This document shows, piece by piece, positions 35,070 through 42,870 of a DNA stretch of 64,000 nt (positions within the stretch are counted from its first letter, which is position 1; each line of letters begins with the position of its first letter). This DNA is from Actinomycetota bacterium (GTDB taxonomy: Bacteria > Actinomycetota > Actinomycetes > Propionibacteriales > Nocardioidaceae): positions 62,001 through 126,000 of the forward strand of contig WLJH01000005.1 in the NCBI GenBank assembly GCA_009701885.1, in the 5' to 3' direction. Both the position numbers and the translations under genes were made by a program. Below the pieces are notes generated by a model, which had not been told where the DNA came from, ran no database searches, and was given only the letters and a program-made list of their open reading frames with translations.

Positions 35070-35438
35070 TCAGGAGTCGGCTGGCCGGACAGGGTCTCTG
35101 GTCCGCCTGGTCGACTCGGGGTAGGAGCTCAGGAGCCATTGCACGCGGGAGAGCGCTGCGCGGAGGGCGCGCACTTCGCGGTAGGTCACTGCGGATTCAT
35201 ACAACCGTCCCTTGAGTTGGTCGACCTGGTGCTCAAGGCGCCCGGCGGCACTGATCGCGCGCTTCCGGCATGCGGCGGAGCAGAAGAGTTGGGGCCTCCC
35301 ACGCTGGCCCGACCAGTGGATGCGAGCGGGGCAGTCAGGGTTGTCGCAAGCTCGGCCAGCGGCCATCTCCACCTCGGCGTGCACATTTGTAACTCCGTCT
35401 GCCACGGGCGACTCCATTCTGGCTTGGGTGCTCTGCAT
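35070..35438 (-). CDS. Small zinc-ribbon-like protein
   Basis: A 122-aa protein with a cysteine cluster CDNPDC (about 31-36), then GRPQLFCSAACRKRA (about 47-61). This C-x4-C...C-x3-C arrangement with a basic 'FCS.aCR.rA' end is common in small actinobacterial proteins found on mobile or accessory DNA and probably binds zinc. The C-terminal half (about 63-110) is a predicted helical or coiled region (LEHQVDQLKGRLYESAVTYREVRALRAAL in adjoining parts). GGGGA lies upstream of ATG 35438. It precedes hsdM in the same direction and could be a regulator of the restriction operon; that role is inferred from position only. Confidence 0.6.
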   Translation of the reverse strand: MQSTQARMESPVADGVTNVHAEVEMAAGRACDNPDCPARIHWSGQRGRPQLFCSAACRKRAISAAGRLEHQVDQLKGRLYESAVTYREVRALRAALSRVQWLLSSYPESTRRTRDPVRPADS

Positions 35439-35659
35439 GGTTTGGTCCCCTGCGTCGGCGGCGCCAGACGGCTAGGACGAGCGCGACCGGGCGGTAATTG
35501 TGCACCCCAGGCGCACATTTGGCGGCCAAGGAACAGAAATAATAGAACTCATAGAGCCTGACGCATGCCGGTAAATGGGCGGTCGATCCCTTGCCGCAAT
35601 GCCATTGGCGGGCCTACTCTCAAGCGAGTCGACAGAGGTGAGAAGCGCCCTCCCCAGAG

Positions 35660-36128
35660 ATGGGATGGGGCCCACCCGCAGCAACGGGCACGCCCCTGAA
35701 CGACTCCCGATGGACGCTTGAAAGCGAGGGAATCGCCTTGCGTGATTCTAGTGGCGGCGACTGGCGATGGTCAGCCCCCAGGCCAACCGGTACGGCGTGG
35801 ACCTTCCGGACCGCGGGAAACGCCGGAGTGTTGAGCTGGGACGGCGGCGCGCCGGATCCCCGGTTGCTCCTCCCAGTGCGGAGACCTCGCTCGGGTGCCT
35901 TGAGCCGACACATCCCGGTTCGGGCATTCAGCACGACCACCGGCGCCCACATCGCTCTGGGTGGCCGGCAGCCTGTTCACTCGGTACATCGGCTTGGACA
36001 CGACCGAGGCGAAGCGTTGGGTGCCGCAGGTGGAGGACGGCATCCTCACGCTCGATCTCAAGGTCGAGGGCCAGCCGGTCTCGAGCAATCGGCGCGGGAC
36101 GGGCGAATCGGCACGGGAGACCGAATGA
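35660..36128 (+). pseudogene. Possible frameshifted gene remnant
   Basis: A frame beginning at 35660 reads MGWGPPAATGTP, then DSRWTLESEGIALRDSSGGDW, and up to about 35950 has moderate coding bias. From about 35960 the convincing coding signal is in another frame: VAGSLFTRYIGLDTTEAKRW, then VPQVEDGILTLDLKVEG, to a TGA at 36126-36128, with nearly every third position G or C. The second frame has a stop at about 35900, so a single shift near 35904-35960 could join the halves into a protein of about 150 aa. No family recognised. It could also be a short independent gene starting at GTG 35961. Confidence 0.3.
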
Positions 36129-36332
36129 GTCCGGGCGAAGCAGAAAAAAGAAACGGCCCCCGCGATCTGCCGACATGGCCACTAGCAGGAGGTCTGCATT
36201 CAGGTACCTCGTGAGGTCCACCCCAACCTGAGGTGCCTTCCTGACGCCAGCCCAGGTTTCGGACCCGGTAGTGGTGGTTGCGTCCTGCCGCACGATCTGG
36301 AGGAGCTCGCACAGCGTGAGCTTCGTGATCAT
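35928..36332 (-). CDS. Hypothetical protein, doubtful
   Basis: A 134-aa frame starting MITKLTLCELLQIVRQDATT with reasonable third-position G/C up to about 36130, but no clear Shine-Dalgarno. Its C-terminal third overlaps by 200 bases a plus-strand frame with better coding bias, so at least the 3' part is doubtful. The hairpin 36385-36420 lies upstream. No family recognised. Confidence 0.3.
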   Translation of the reverse strand: MITKLTLCELLQIVRQDATTTTGSETWAGVRKAPQVGVDLTRYLNADLLLVAMSADRGGRFFFLLRPDSFGLPCRFARPAPIARDRLALDLEIEREDAVLHLRHPTLRLGRVQADVPSEQAAGHPERCGRRWSC

Positions 36333-36384
36333 TACCAGGATTCCGTCCGTCGTGGCTGGCTGCTGATCGCGGCTTGACCGATGT

Positions 36385-36420
36385 CGCATCGCCCGGCCGC
36401 ACACCTCGTCGGGCGATGCG
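36385..36420. terminator. Hairpin upstream of the DUF6338/MBL cassette
   Basis: CGCATCGCCCG (36385-36395) and CGGGCGATGCG (36410-36420), a perfect 11-bp inverted repeat with a 14-base loop. It may end transcription from the left or serve as an operator of the cassette that starts at 36542. Confidence 0.5.
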
Positions 36421-36541
36421 ACGCGCAGGATGCGAAGTGCCCCATCGTCAAGACGGTCGTCGACAGACATCGTGAGCCCGTCTGCTCGGCGAAGAGCCGC
36501 GGAGGGCTCGCCGCGCTAGACATCACTGGGAGGATGAGGCC

Positions 36542-36730
36542 ATGTCAGAGAACAAAGAGACGCCGCAGCCGACGGCGCCCGAGCCGGTCATCGAGCACAG
36601 CGAGAAGAGTCTGACCGGGTCAGCCGCTGTCGTGGGCCTGGTGCCCTCGGATCAGTTCGACCGGCCGATGATGAACCTCGACGGTCCGCCGCCGCCGAGC
36701 TCCACGGCGACGGACTCGGCCGACGAGTAG
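36542..36730 (+). CDS. Small hydrophilic protein, unknown function
   Basis: A 62-aa protein rich in Pro, Glu, Ser and Asp (MSENKETPQPTAPEPVIEHS ... DGPPPPSSTATDSADE) with no hydrophobic segment; probably disordered. GGGAGGATGAGG lies directly before ATG 36542, the strongest ribosome binding site in the cassette. Its TAG stop is immediately followed by the GTG of the DUF6338 gene, so the two are translated together. It may be a small partner or antitoxin-like component; no family recognised. Confidence 0.6.
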   Translation: MSENKETPQPTAPEPVIEHSEKSLTGSAAVVGLVPSDQFDRPMMNLDGPPPPSSTATDSADE

Positions 36731-37399
36731 GTGCCCGCAGCAAGCTCGTTCGCGGCGCTCGTTCTCGTCGCGTTGGTTCCTGGCTACCTCTATCTCCGGC
36801 TCACGGAGAGTGCTCGTCGCCCGCGCCACCACAGCGAGTTCAGTGAATTCCTAGAGGTGTTGGCGGTCGGTCTCGCGACAACGGGCACCGCTCTGGGAGG
36901 CGTGATCCTGATCTGCCCGGCCTTCGTCGCGGAGACCCTGAGGCACACCTCCCTCCACGAGCCCGCCTACCTTCGCCGCTCGGTTGGCCTGCTCGCGCTC
37001 GTTGGAGTGCTGGCACTCCTGCTCGCGTGGGCGGGAGCTGCTCTCACCAATCGCCTGCGGGGGGACTCGTTTGCGCCGAACGTGTGGCATGCCACGCTGG
37101 GTCAGCGGCGGAAGGGGCATCTGCCCTACGTGATCGTCGAGCTTGAGGACGACAGGCGTGTGGAGGGCGTTCTCCACGCCTACACGACGATCGACGGCGA
37201 CCATCCTCGCGACATAGCGGTGATGAATCCGAAGGTCACCGCCGGCGGCGAGGCATGGGAGCCCGGCGCGGATTTCGTCATCATCAACGCCGACCGGATC
37301 CGGAAGATCTGGATGAGCCTGGCGCCAGATCCCGGCGCCCCTACTCGACGGCCATCAGCCGCCGTCGCGCCGTCCTCGGCTGCGGCGGAGAGAGCATGA
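36731..37399 (+). CDS. DUF6338 family membrane protein
   Basis: A 222-aa protein with an N-terminal membrane helix (about 5-22, FAALVLVALVPGYLYLRL), a second (about 43-66, LAVGLATTGTALGGVILICP) and a third (about 84-107, VGLLALVGVLALLLAWAGAAL). A cytoplasmic domain (about 115-200) of the DUF6338 type follows, with HLPYVIVELEDDRRVEGVLHAY and a terminal NADRIRKIWM. The architecture matches DUF6338 proteins, whose function is unknown. The GTG directly abuts the previous stop, and its own TGA overlaps by ATGA a 23-aa frame that leads into the hydrolase gene. The genetic linkage suggests a membrane component of a small system. Confidence 0.75.
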   Translation: MPAASSFAALVLVALVPGYLYLRLTESARRPRHHSEFSEFLEVLAVGLATTGTALGGVILICPAFVAETLRHTSLHEPAYLRRSVGLLALVGVLALLLAWAGAALTNRLRGDSFAPNVWHATLGQRRKGHLPYVIVELEDDRRVEGVLHAYTTIDGDHPRDIAVMNPKVTAGGEAWEPGADFVIINADRIRKIWMSLAPDPGAPTRRPSAAVAPSSAAAERA

Positions 37400-37467
37400 C
37401 CTCGGTGATCTCGTTCGCGATGATCGTCGGGGGCACCATGAGTCCGAGGCGAAGGGTGGACGTGTGA
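37396..37467 (+). CDS. 23-codon ORF coupling DUF6338 and MBL genes
   Basis: MTSVISFAMIVGGTMSPRRR plus three residues. Its ATG overlaps the DUF6338 stop (ATGA at 37396-37399) and its TGA overlaps the GTG of the hydrolase (GTGA at 37464-37467). Either a real short hydrophobic peptide or a reading frame kept only to carry ribosomes to the next gene. Confidence 0.35.
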   Translation: MTSVISFAMIVGGTMSPRRRVDV

Positions 37468-38849
37468 CCACACTCGTGTGCGTGGGCGACACCGCGCCTG
37501 CGCGCCAAGGCAAGGGCGTCGGCGAGTCCCACCTGTGGAGCAGCGTCGCGCGGACGTCGTGCTGCTGTCACTGGGGACGTGCTTGGGCCGTGCCTCGCCG
37601 CGTCGTGGTCGATCTCGGATATGCGGGAGGCGGCGCACCGAAGCTCGCCGCCGAGTTCGACCCCCACGTACTCGTTCTGACCCACTCGGATCGCGACCAC
37701 ATCGGCGGTATCGACCGGTTCTTCAGCACCAGCCTCCACAGCCTCGAGCAGCTGTGGGTGCCGCAGGAGTGGGGGCTGCTGGTCGAAGCCGCCGAAGCCT
37801 TGACCGCCCGCTCGGGACCTGTCGATGGCCCCCTGATCACCGTTGAGCAGATCAGGACCATGGGCCGCGCTGCCGAGCATGGCGACACCTGGCCAGATTC
37901 GGTAGCCGTAACGGTGCGCGACATCGACGAGCCGGATCGGCGATCACCGGAGCAGGAGCACATCGGGGAGCATCAACGGAGCGCGAGCGTGCTCCGGCTC
38001 GATCAGCGATCCGACGCCCTGATCGAGGCCATCACAGCAGTGATCGAGCAGGAGCGCGACAAGAACGTCGACTGGCCACCGGTGCCCTCGCCCGAAGAAG
38101 CAGAGGAAGTCGCCGTCGACACCGTCCGCAAGAGTTCCCGGATCGCGCTCGCCATCTCGGCTGCGCGAGCACGCGGCGTACGGGTTCGCTATTTCTCGAC
38201 CGACCACGTGTCCGAAGAGGTCCAGCCGTGGCTGACAAGTGGTGATCGGGGCACGGCGACGATCGTGAACGCCGTCGAGGTCATCGTTCGACGCTGTCGC
38301 GTCGAGGAGCCCGCGACCTCGTTCTACCTATTGGCAAGGCTCACGGCCCAGAACCGCCGTGCGCTCATGCCCTTCTTGTGGGCCAGCGGCTCACCAGACT
38401 GCTGTCGCGAGCTGGCTTGGCTACATCGCGAATGGCCGGACTACTGGTTGAACACCGAGTGGGAACCGGATGCCTGCAAGCCGTGGGGCGCGCTGATCTG
38501 CAGCGACAGCTCGGCAGAGTCGGCCCGCGGGCAAGGAGGTCTCGCGGGCACCCTCATTCCGTGGGAGCACCTGTCCGTCATGACTGCACCCCACCACGGA
38601 TCCGTCGATGCGGCACACGCCGGGATCTGGGAACAACGCCGACAGCATGCCGCCCTGATGGGACGCGAGATCCCGGTGGTCCTGGCCGGAGGAACACACC
38701 GGCACCCGGTCACCGAGGAATTCACCAACCTGGACCGACAGTTGCGGGCCTGCACTCGATGCCGGCACGGGAGCGACAGGGTGTCGAGAACCGTCACGGT
38801 CGGCGTCACCGGCGCCGAGGCCGCGATCACGCCCCACCGCAGACACTGA
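37464..38849 (+). CDS. Metallo-beta-lactamase-fold hydrolase (ComEC-like metal site)
   Basis: A 461-aa protein with the MBL-fold metal motif LTHSDRDHIGG (His74, Asp78, His79) and a later APHHGS (His377-His378), an arrangement like ComEC-type MBL domains. A long helical insert lies between (about 165-235, rich in Glu/Arg). Substrate could be a nucleic acid or cyclic nucleotide. The segment between residues 9 and 45 (GDTAPARQGKG...SCCCHWGRAWAVPRR) looks unlike the family, and an adjacent frame there reads DVVLLSLGTC, so a pair of compensating frameshifts is possible. A second Cys pair near the C-terminus (CTRCRHG) is noted. It ends the cassette; no signal peptide. Confidence 0.75.
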   Translation: MTTLVCVGDTAPARQGKGVGESHLWSSVARTSCCCHWGRAWAVPRRVVVDLGYAGGGAPKLAAEFDPHVLVLTHSDRDHIGGIDRFFSTSLHSLEQLWVPQEWGLLVEAAEALTARSGPVDGPLITVEQIRTMGRAAEHGDTWPDSVAVTVRDIDEPDRRSPEQEHIGEHQRSASVLRLDQRSDALIEAITAVIEQERDKNVDWPPVPSPEEAEEVAVDTVRKSSRIALAISAARARGVRVRYFSTDHVSEEVQPWLTSGDRGTATIVNAVEVIVRRCRVEEPATSFYLLARLTAQNRRALMPFLWASGSPDCCRELAWLHREWPDYWLNTEWEPDACKPWGALICSDSSAESARGQGGLAGTLIPWEHLSVMTAPHHGSVDAAHAGIWEQRRQHAALMGREIPVVLAGGTHRHPVTEEFTNLDRQLRACTRCRHGSDRVSRTVTVGVTGAEAAITPHRRH

Positions 38850-39331
38850 GCCGCCGATCGTCCGAACAGTACGGCGCCGTACGTGGCCCGCAAGGATGTG
38901 CGCGCCCGCAAGGACGAGGCTCGGGTCGCATCGCTACCGGCAGTCACGTCACGCGCCTGAGGTCCCCGCCCACGCAAGTCCCTCGTCCTCACACTTTGAC
39001 TGACTATGGCCGCGGCGGCAATCTCGCCAAAGTTGCCTTCGGGACGACCGTCAACCTTCGCTGCATCTCGACACGTGCCTGGTCGTGGGCGACGAGCCGG
39101 ACCGCGCGGAGGTGCGGCTCGTCGGCGCCGACCGGAGTGCGGCTGGCGTGTCAGGCGCGTCGCCGGCACTCCGGTCCTGAGCGGCGCCGGACCGGCCCCG
39201 CACGGACGGCCGGCGCCGGCCCAGACCGGCAGGGTCGACGCAGCGATTTGCCACCAGTCCGCCCCGGGGCGGCCGATGGGAGCGGCAACGACCTCCCCGC
39301 CGTACGCGGCGACCACCCGTCGAGGACCGCC
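38850..39331. other. Intergenic region at the right edge of the island
   Basis: No recognised gene in 482 bases. A 14-bp perfect palindrome GTACGGCGCCGTAC (38869-38882) lies 20 bases past the hydrolase stop. A short plus-strand frame TAPYVARKDVRARKDEARVA (ending TGA near 38960) looks like a leftover 3' end. GC content rises back to core level from about 39020. Confidence 0.4.
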
Positions 39332-39679
39332 ATGCCCCACCCCGAGGACCAGGACCCCAGCCCGAGCCAGGCCGGCGCGCCGCTGCAGCGGGACGCCATG
39401 GACCTGCCGCCGCCGGAGTGCGTCGCGCTGGACCGACGGCGCGCGATCGACACCCAGCAGGCCACCGGCCTCCTGGTCGGGACCCTGGCCCTGGTGACCG
39501 CGGCGCTGCTGGGGCTCAACGCCGCGCTGCCGACCTGGAGCCGGGGGTTCCTGCTGCTGCTCGGCCCGGGGCTGGTCGCCGCGGTGCTCGTGCGGTACCG
39601 GCTGCCCGTAGGTCCTCGGGCGGCGCTGGCAGCGCTGGCGGCGACGTACGTCGTGGTGCTGCTGCTCGTGATCGGCTGA
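39332..39679 (+). CDS. Small two-helix membrane protein, unknown function
   Basis: A 115-aa protein: hydrophilic N-terminus (1-42) followed by hydrophobic segments at about 46-62 (LLVGTLALVTAALLGLN), 70-86 (GFLLLLGPGLVAAVLVR) and 94-115 (ALAALAATYVVVLLLVIG). GAGGACC lies six bases before ATG 39332. No family recognised; typical of small actinobacterial DUF3017/DUF-like membrane proteins, but I cannot name one safely. A palindromic repeat follows 18 bases downstream. Confidence 0.6.
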   Translation: MPHPEDQDPSPSQAGAPLQRDAMDLPPPECVALDRRRAIDTQQATGLLVGTLALVTAALLGLNAALPTWSRGFLLLLGPGLVAAVLVRYRLPVGPRAALAALAATYVVVLLLVIG

Positions 39680-39697
39680 TCGCGTCGAGCTCGGCCC

Positions 39698-39741
39698 GGG
39701 GTCTCGCGGCTCGCTGCGCTCGCACCTCGACCAGCGGTGGG
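39698..39741. repeat. Dispersed palindromic repeat, copy 1
   Basis: Contains CTCGCTGCGCTCGCACCTCG and continues ACCAGCGGTGGG. The reverse complement matches 56898-56939 with about four differences over 40 bases. Here it lies between a small membrane protein gene and a hypothetical gene. Confidence 0.75.
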
Positions 39742-39809
39742 CGACTGCTCCTCGACCCGCGGGGCGCATCGTGCCGAAGGGCGGGCGGCCGGCGCCGGGA
39801 GGCGGCACA

Positions 39810-40235
39810 GTGTCACCCGTGAGCAGGTTCAACCGCCGCGCCGACGAGCCCCCCGCGCACAACGGGCCCGGTCGGCTCGCCGACATCAACGACCCGTCCG
39901 TGCCGGAGTCGCTGCGGCGCGTGGTGAAGAGCAGCGGTGGCCGGTCCCACCCACACGTGCTGCGGATCGTCGGCGGACGGCCGCGCGTGCTGGTCGCGGC
40001 CCGACCGGAGGCGCTGGTGCACGTCAGCTTCGCCGGCGAGGACGAGGCCGAGGCCACGGCGGCCTTCTCGGTGGCGTTCGTGCCGTGGGCGCAGGTCGAG
40101 GAGGTGCGGGTGACCGGGGTGTCGATCGCCTTCAAGTGGTCCGGGCACAGCGTGTCGTTCGAGATGGACACCCACGAGGACGCCCTGCAGAAGGTGCTGT
40201 TCTTCCTCGACGTCGCCGCCGGAGGGGATCGCTAG
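39810..40235 (+). CDS. Conserved hypothetical protein
   Basis: A 141-aa cytoplasmic protein. The N-terminus is disordered (about 1-25); the remainder forms a compact alpha/beta unit with RVLVAARPEALVHVSFAGED and VPWAQVEEVRVTGVSIAFKW, then FEMDTHEDALQKVLFFLDVA at the end. No catalytic motif is visible and no family was recognised. GTG 39810 was selected because GGGAGG ends 7 bases before it; a GTG at 39771 would add 13 Gly/Pro-rich residues and one at 39819 lacks spacing. Convergent with the ThuA gene, 7 bases apart. Confidence 0.65.
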   Translation: MSPVSRFNRRADEPPAHNGPGRLADINDPSVPESLRRVVKSSGGRSHPHVLRIVGGRPRVLVAARPEALVHVSFAGEDEAEATAAFSVAFVPWAQVEEVRVTGVSIAFKWSGHSVSFEMDTHEDALQKVLFFLDVAAGGDR

Positions 40236-40242
40236 GGCCGAC

Positions 40243-41130
40243 TCAGCGACGGTTCCGGACGCCGTGGCGCAGCACGGTCAGCAGCCCGCCGAGCAGGTGG
40301 TCGGTGAACTGCGGCAGGTAGTACATCCCGATCTCGTGGCCGAGCGCGGTGTACCAGGAGCGACCCCGCCCGACCCGGTGGGTCCAGGCCATCGGGTGGT
40401 CGCCCATCACCCCGGAGACACCCGGGAAGGTCGGCAGCGGGTTCTCCGGGCCGGTCGGCAGGTTCGAGGTGTTGGGGTCCTGCAGGTAGGTCGACTCGTC
40501 GATCGACAGCAGGACCCGCGACCGCCCTCGCACCGAGCTGGTGAAGGAGTAGAACTCCTCGAAGGGCACCAGCCAGGTCTCGCCGAGGTGCTTCGTGGAG
40601 CGGTGCTGCTCGTCCTCGCGGACGATCAGGCCCGGCTGCTGGAGCGGGTGCGCGAGGAACCTGCCGCCGGCGAGCAGCTCGGTGTAGAAGTCGTTGGAGT
40701 ACTCCGTGTCCGCCGCCGAGTGCACCCCGGCCCAGCCGCCGCCGCTGCGGACGAACCGCTCGAGCGCGGTCCGTTGGGTCCCCTCCAGGACGTCACCGGT
40801 GGTGTTGACGAACGCCACGGCGTCGTACGCCGCCAGCGAGCGTCGCGAGAAGACCGTCGGGTCCTCGGTGGCGTCGACGCCGATTCCCCGCGCTGCGAGC
40901 ATGCCCTGGATGGTCGAGACGGCCGTCTCGATCGAGGCGTGCCGGAAGCCCGTGGTGCGCGTGAAGACCAGCAGGCGCGGCAGCGACGCGGCCTGCGTCT
41001 CAGCGGTGCGAGCCACCGCAGGCGGGGCGAGGAGCGCGGCCGGGGTGGCGAGGGCGGCCCCGAGCAGGGCGCGGCGGCCCAGTCCGGTCCTGGTCGGGCT
41101 GCCGGCTGAGCAGGACGTCTCGGTGCACAT
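40243..41130 (-). CDS. Tat-exported ThuA domain-containing protein
   Basis: A 295-aa protein with a twin-arginine signal (GLGRRALLGAALATPAALLAPPAVA, residues 16-40 in adjoining parts). The ThuA/glutamine-amidotransferase-like fold is marked by RLLVFTRTTGFRHASIETAV (about 52-71), an AFVNTTGDVL segment, GGGWAGVHSAADTEY (about 128-142) and the C-terminal GRGRSWYTALGHEIGMYY (about 254-271). ThuA is known from trehalose utilisation, where keto-sugars are intermediates. The neighbouring minus-strand genes encode a GMC oxidoreductase and its small subunit, so this protein may process oxidised sugars outside the cell. That link is inferred from location. Confidence 0.85.
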   Translation of the reverse strand: MCTETSCSAGSPTRTGLGRRALLGAALATPAALLAPPAVARTAETQAASLPRLLVFTRTTGFRHASIETAVSTIQGMLAARGIGVDATEDPTVFSRRSLAAYDAVAFVNTTGDVLEGTQRTALERFVRSGGGWAGVHSAADTEYSNDFYTELLAGGRFLAHPLQQPGLIVREDEQHRSTKHLGETWLVPFEEFYSFTSSVRGRSRVLLSIDESTYLQDPNTSNLPTGPENPLPTFPGVSGVMGDHPMAWTHRVGRGRSWYTALGHEIGMYYLPQFTDHLLGGLLTVLRHGVRNRR

Positions 41131-41163
41131 CGGTCTCTCCGTCGTCTCGGGGTGCGCAGCAGC

Positions 41164-42870
41164 TCAGACCGCCGAGCCGTCGGCGATGCCGCGGGCGATG
41201 CGCAGCGCGTTGGCCATGACGGTCAGGGTCGGGTTGAAGCCGGGGAAGGTCGGGAAGGTCGAGGCGTCGGCGACGAAGACGTTGTCGACGTCGTGGAGCC
41301 GGCCCGACGCGGTGGTCACCGAGGTGCGCGGGTCGGTGCCCATCCGGGCGGTGCCGGCGAGGTGCGCGGTGTAGGTGATGCCGTCGCTGAGGATCGGGAA
41401 CGGCAGCGCGATCGCCGCCAGCGACTGCGGCGCCGCCTGGTGCGCCAGCAGCATCCGCGCGCCCAGCAGGGCGGCCGCGGCCTGCTCGTGGCGGTGCGGG
41501 GAGTAGGTGATGCGCGCCGCGGGGTTGCCGAGGAAGTCGCGCACGTCGGGGTCCAGGTCGACCCGGTTGTCGGCCTGGGGGAGGTCCTGGTGCACCAGCT
41601 GGGAGCCGGCGACGCCCGAGTGGGGCCCGACCCGCATCGCCGCCTTGTGGGCCAGGCCGTAGCCGGCGAAGCCCGCCAGCAGCTGGGCGCCGTTGATCGG
41701 CGGCCCGCCGGAGCCCAGCTGGATAATCCCGCCGGTGACGTAGGGGACACCGAGCGCCTGCACCTCGGGGCCGGTGAACGGTCCCACCAGGTCGTCGATC
41801 TGCAGGGTCGTGGACTGCGCGCGCAGCGGGTGCACGTCGTAGGGGAAGGCTGCGGCCACGATCGTGAAGTTGTGGAACATCATGTTCCGCCCGACCTGGT
41901 CCGAGCGGTTGCCGAGGCCGCCGGGGTGCGCGCGGCTGGCCGACATCAGCAGCAGCCGGGCGGTGTTGATCGGGCTGCCGGCCAGCACGACGGTCTGCGC
42001 CGGGACGCGGTGGACCCTGCCGCGCACGTCGCGGTAGCGCACGGCCCGCGCCCGCCGCCCGTCGCGGGTCGTCTCGACCCGATCGACGAACGCGCGGTCG
42101 ATGACCCGCACGCGCCCGGTCCGGACGGCGGGGTTGAGGAACGAGACCAGCGCGTCGCCGCGCGCGTTCGTGGGGCAGCCGAAACCGGAGCACAGCCCGC
42201 ACGAGTTGCAGGCCGGTCGGCCGTCACGCTCCACCGAGTTCACGGCGGCGGGGTAGGGGTAGGGCTCCATCCCGACCAGCCGGGCGCCCTCGGCGAGCAG
42301 GCTGGCGGCGTACCCCGTGGGGTTGGGGGGCATCGGGAAGTCGCGCCGGCGCGGCGATTGCTCGAGCGTGCGCGCGGGCATCGCCGAGCGGTCGCCCTGC
42401 ACGCCGAGCCGCTGCTCGACGGTGTCGTAGAACGGGCTGAGGTCGTCGTAGCCGATCGGCCAGTCCGCGACCTGGGCGCCGTCGATCGGACCCATGTCGG
42501 AGAGCAGGCTGAAGTCCTGCTTCCAGAAGCGCGGGGTCTTGGCGTTGTAGTGCAGCGTCGTGCCGCCGACGGCCGCGCCGAGCTGGCCGAGGGCTCCCTG
42601 CGCGGAGCGGGCCACGCCGGAGGCCGCCTCGGCCTGGGTGCGCGTCGTGTAGGGCTCGAGGTCGCCGTCGGGGAAGCCGAAGCCGCGGTAGCCCTTGACC
42701 TCGTCGGAGCCGTACGTCGTGCCGAGGTCGCCGCTCTCGCGCCGACCGAAGCCCGGGCGCAGGTTGCGGCCGCGCTCCAGCACGGTCACGTCCCAGCCCT
42801 GCCGGGCCAGCTCCCACGCCGCCACGGACCCGGCCGCGCCGGACCCGACCACCACCGCCTCGCGGCTCAT
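41164..42870 (-). CDS. GMC family oxidoreductase
   Basis: A 568-aa FAD-dependent sugar or alcohol dehydrogenase. The FAD-binding motif VVVGSGAAGSVAAWELARQG is at about 6-25. A four-cysteine segment CNSCGLCSGFGCPTNARGD (about 209-227), typical of the gluconate/fructose/glucoside dehydrogenase branch, follows. C-terminal HLAGTARMGTDP and GFNPTLTVMANALRIA complete the family pattern. No signal peptide of its own; it is probably co-exported with the Tat-signal-bearing subunit 3 encoded immediately upstream, whose stop overlaps this start (ATGA). An open frame extends far upstream, but it runs through other genes antisense. The substrate is unknown; a glycoside 3-dehydrogenase is plausible. Confidence 0.92.
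   Translation of the reverse strand: MSREAVVVGSGAAGSVAAWELARQGWDVTVLERGRNLRPGFGRRESGDLGTTYGSDEVKGYRGFGFPDGDLEPYTTRTQAEAASGVARSAQGALGQLGAAVGGTTLHYNAKTPRFWKQDFSLLSDMGPIDGAQVADWPIGYDDLSPFYDTVEQRLGVQGDRSAMPARTLEQSPRRRDFPMPPNPTGYAASLLAEGARLVGMEPYPYPAAVNSVERDGRPACNSCGLCSGFGCPTNARGDALVSFLNPAVRTGRVRVIDRAFVDRVETTRDGRRARAVRYRDVRGRVHRVPAQTVVLAGSPINTARLLLMSASRAHPGGLGNRSDQVGRNMMFHNFTIVAAAFPYDVHPLRAQSTTLQIDDLVGPFTGPEVQALGVPYVTGGIIQLGSGGPPINGAQLLAGFAGYGLAHKAAMRVGPHSGVAGSQLVHQDLPQADNRVDLDPDVRDFLGNPAARITYSPHRHEQAAAALLGARMLLAHQAAPQSLAAIALPFPILSDGITYTAHLAGTARMGTDPRTSVTTASGRLHDVDNVFVADASTFPTFPGFNPTLTVMANALRIARGIADGSAV

Larger units (their letters stand above)
35439..36541. other. Poorly coding region of the island
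   Basis: About 1.1 kb with no intact recognised gene. It contains an AT-rich promoter-like patch (TATTAT on the minus strand near 35535-35545), a likely broken plus-strand frame (35660-36128), a weak minus-strand frame (35928-36332) and an 11-bp hairpin (36385-36420). Confidence 0.5.

Noticed and set aside
25680-39331. Prophage or integrative element
   Set aside because: No integrase, transposase, phage structural or conjugation gene, no tRNA and no direct repeats at the borders were found.
38441-40171. Minus-strand frame of 576 codons at the right edge of the island
   Set aside because: Antisense to the MBL gene, the small membrane protein and the 39810 gene; no motif and low-complexity sequence.
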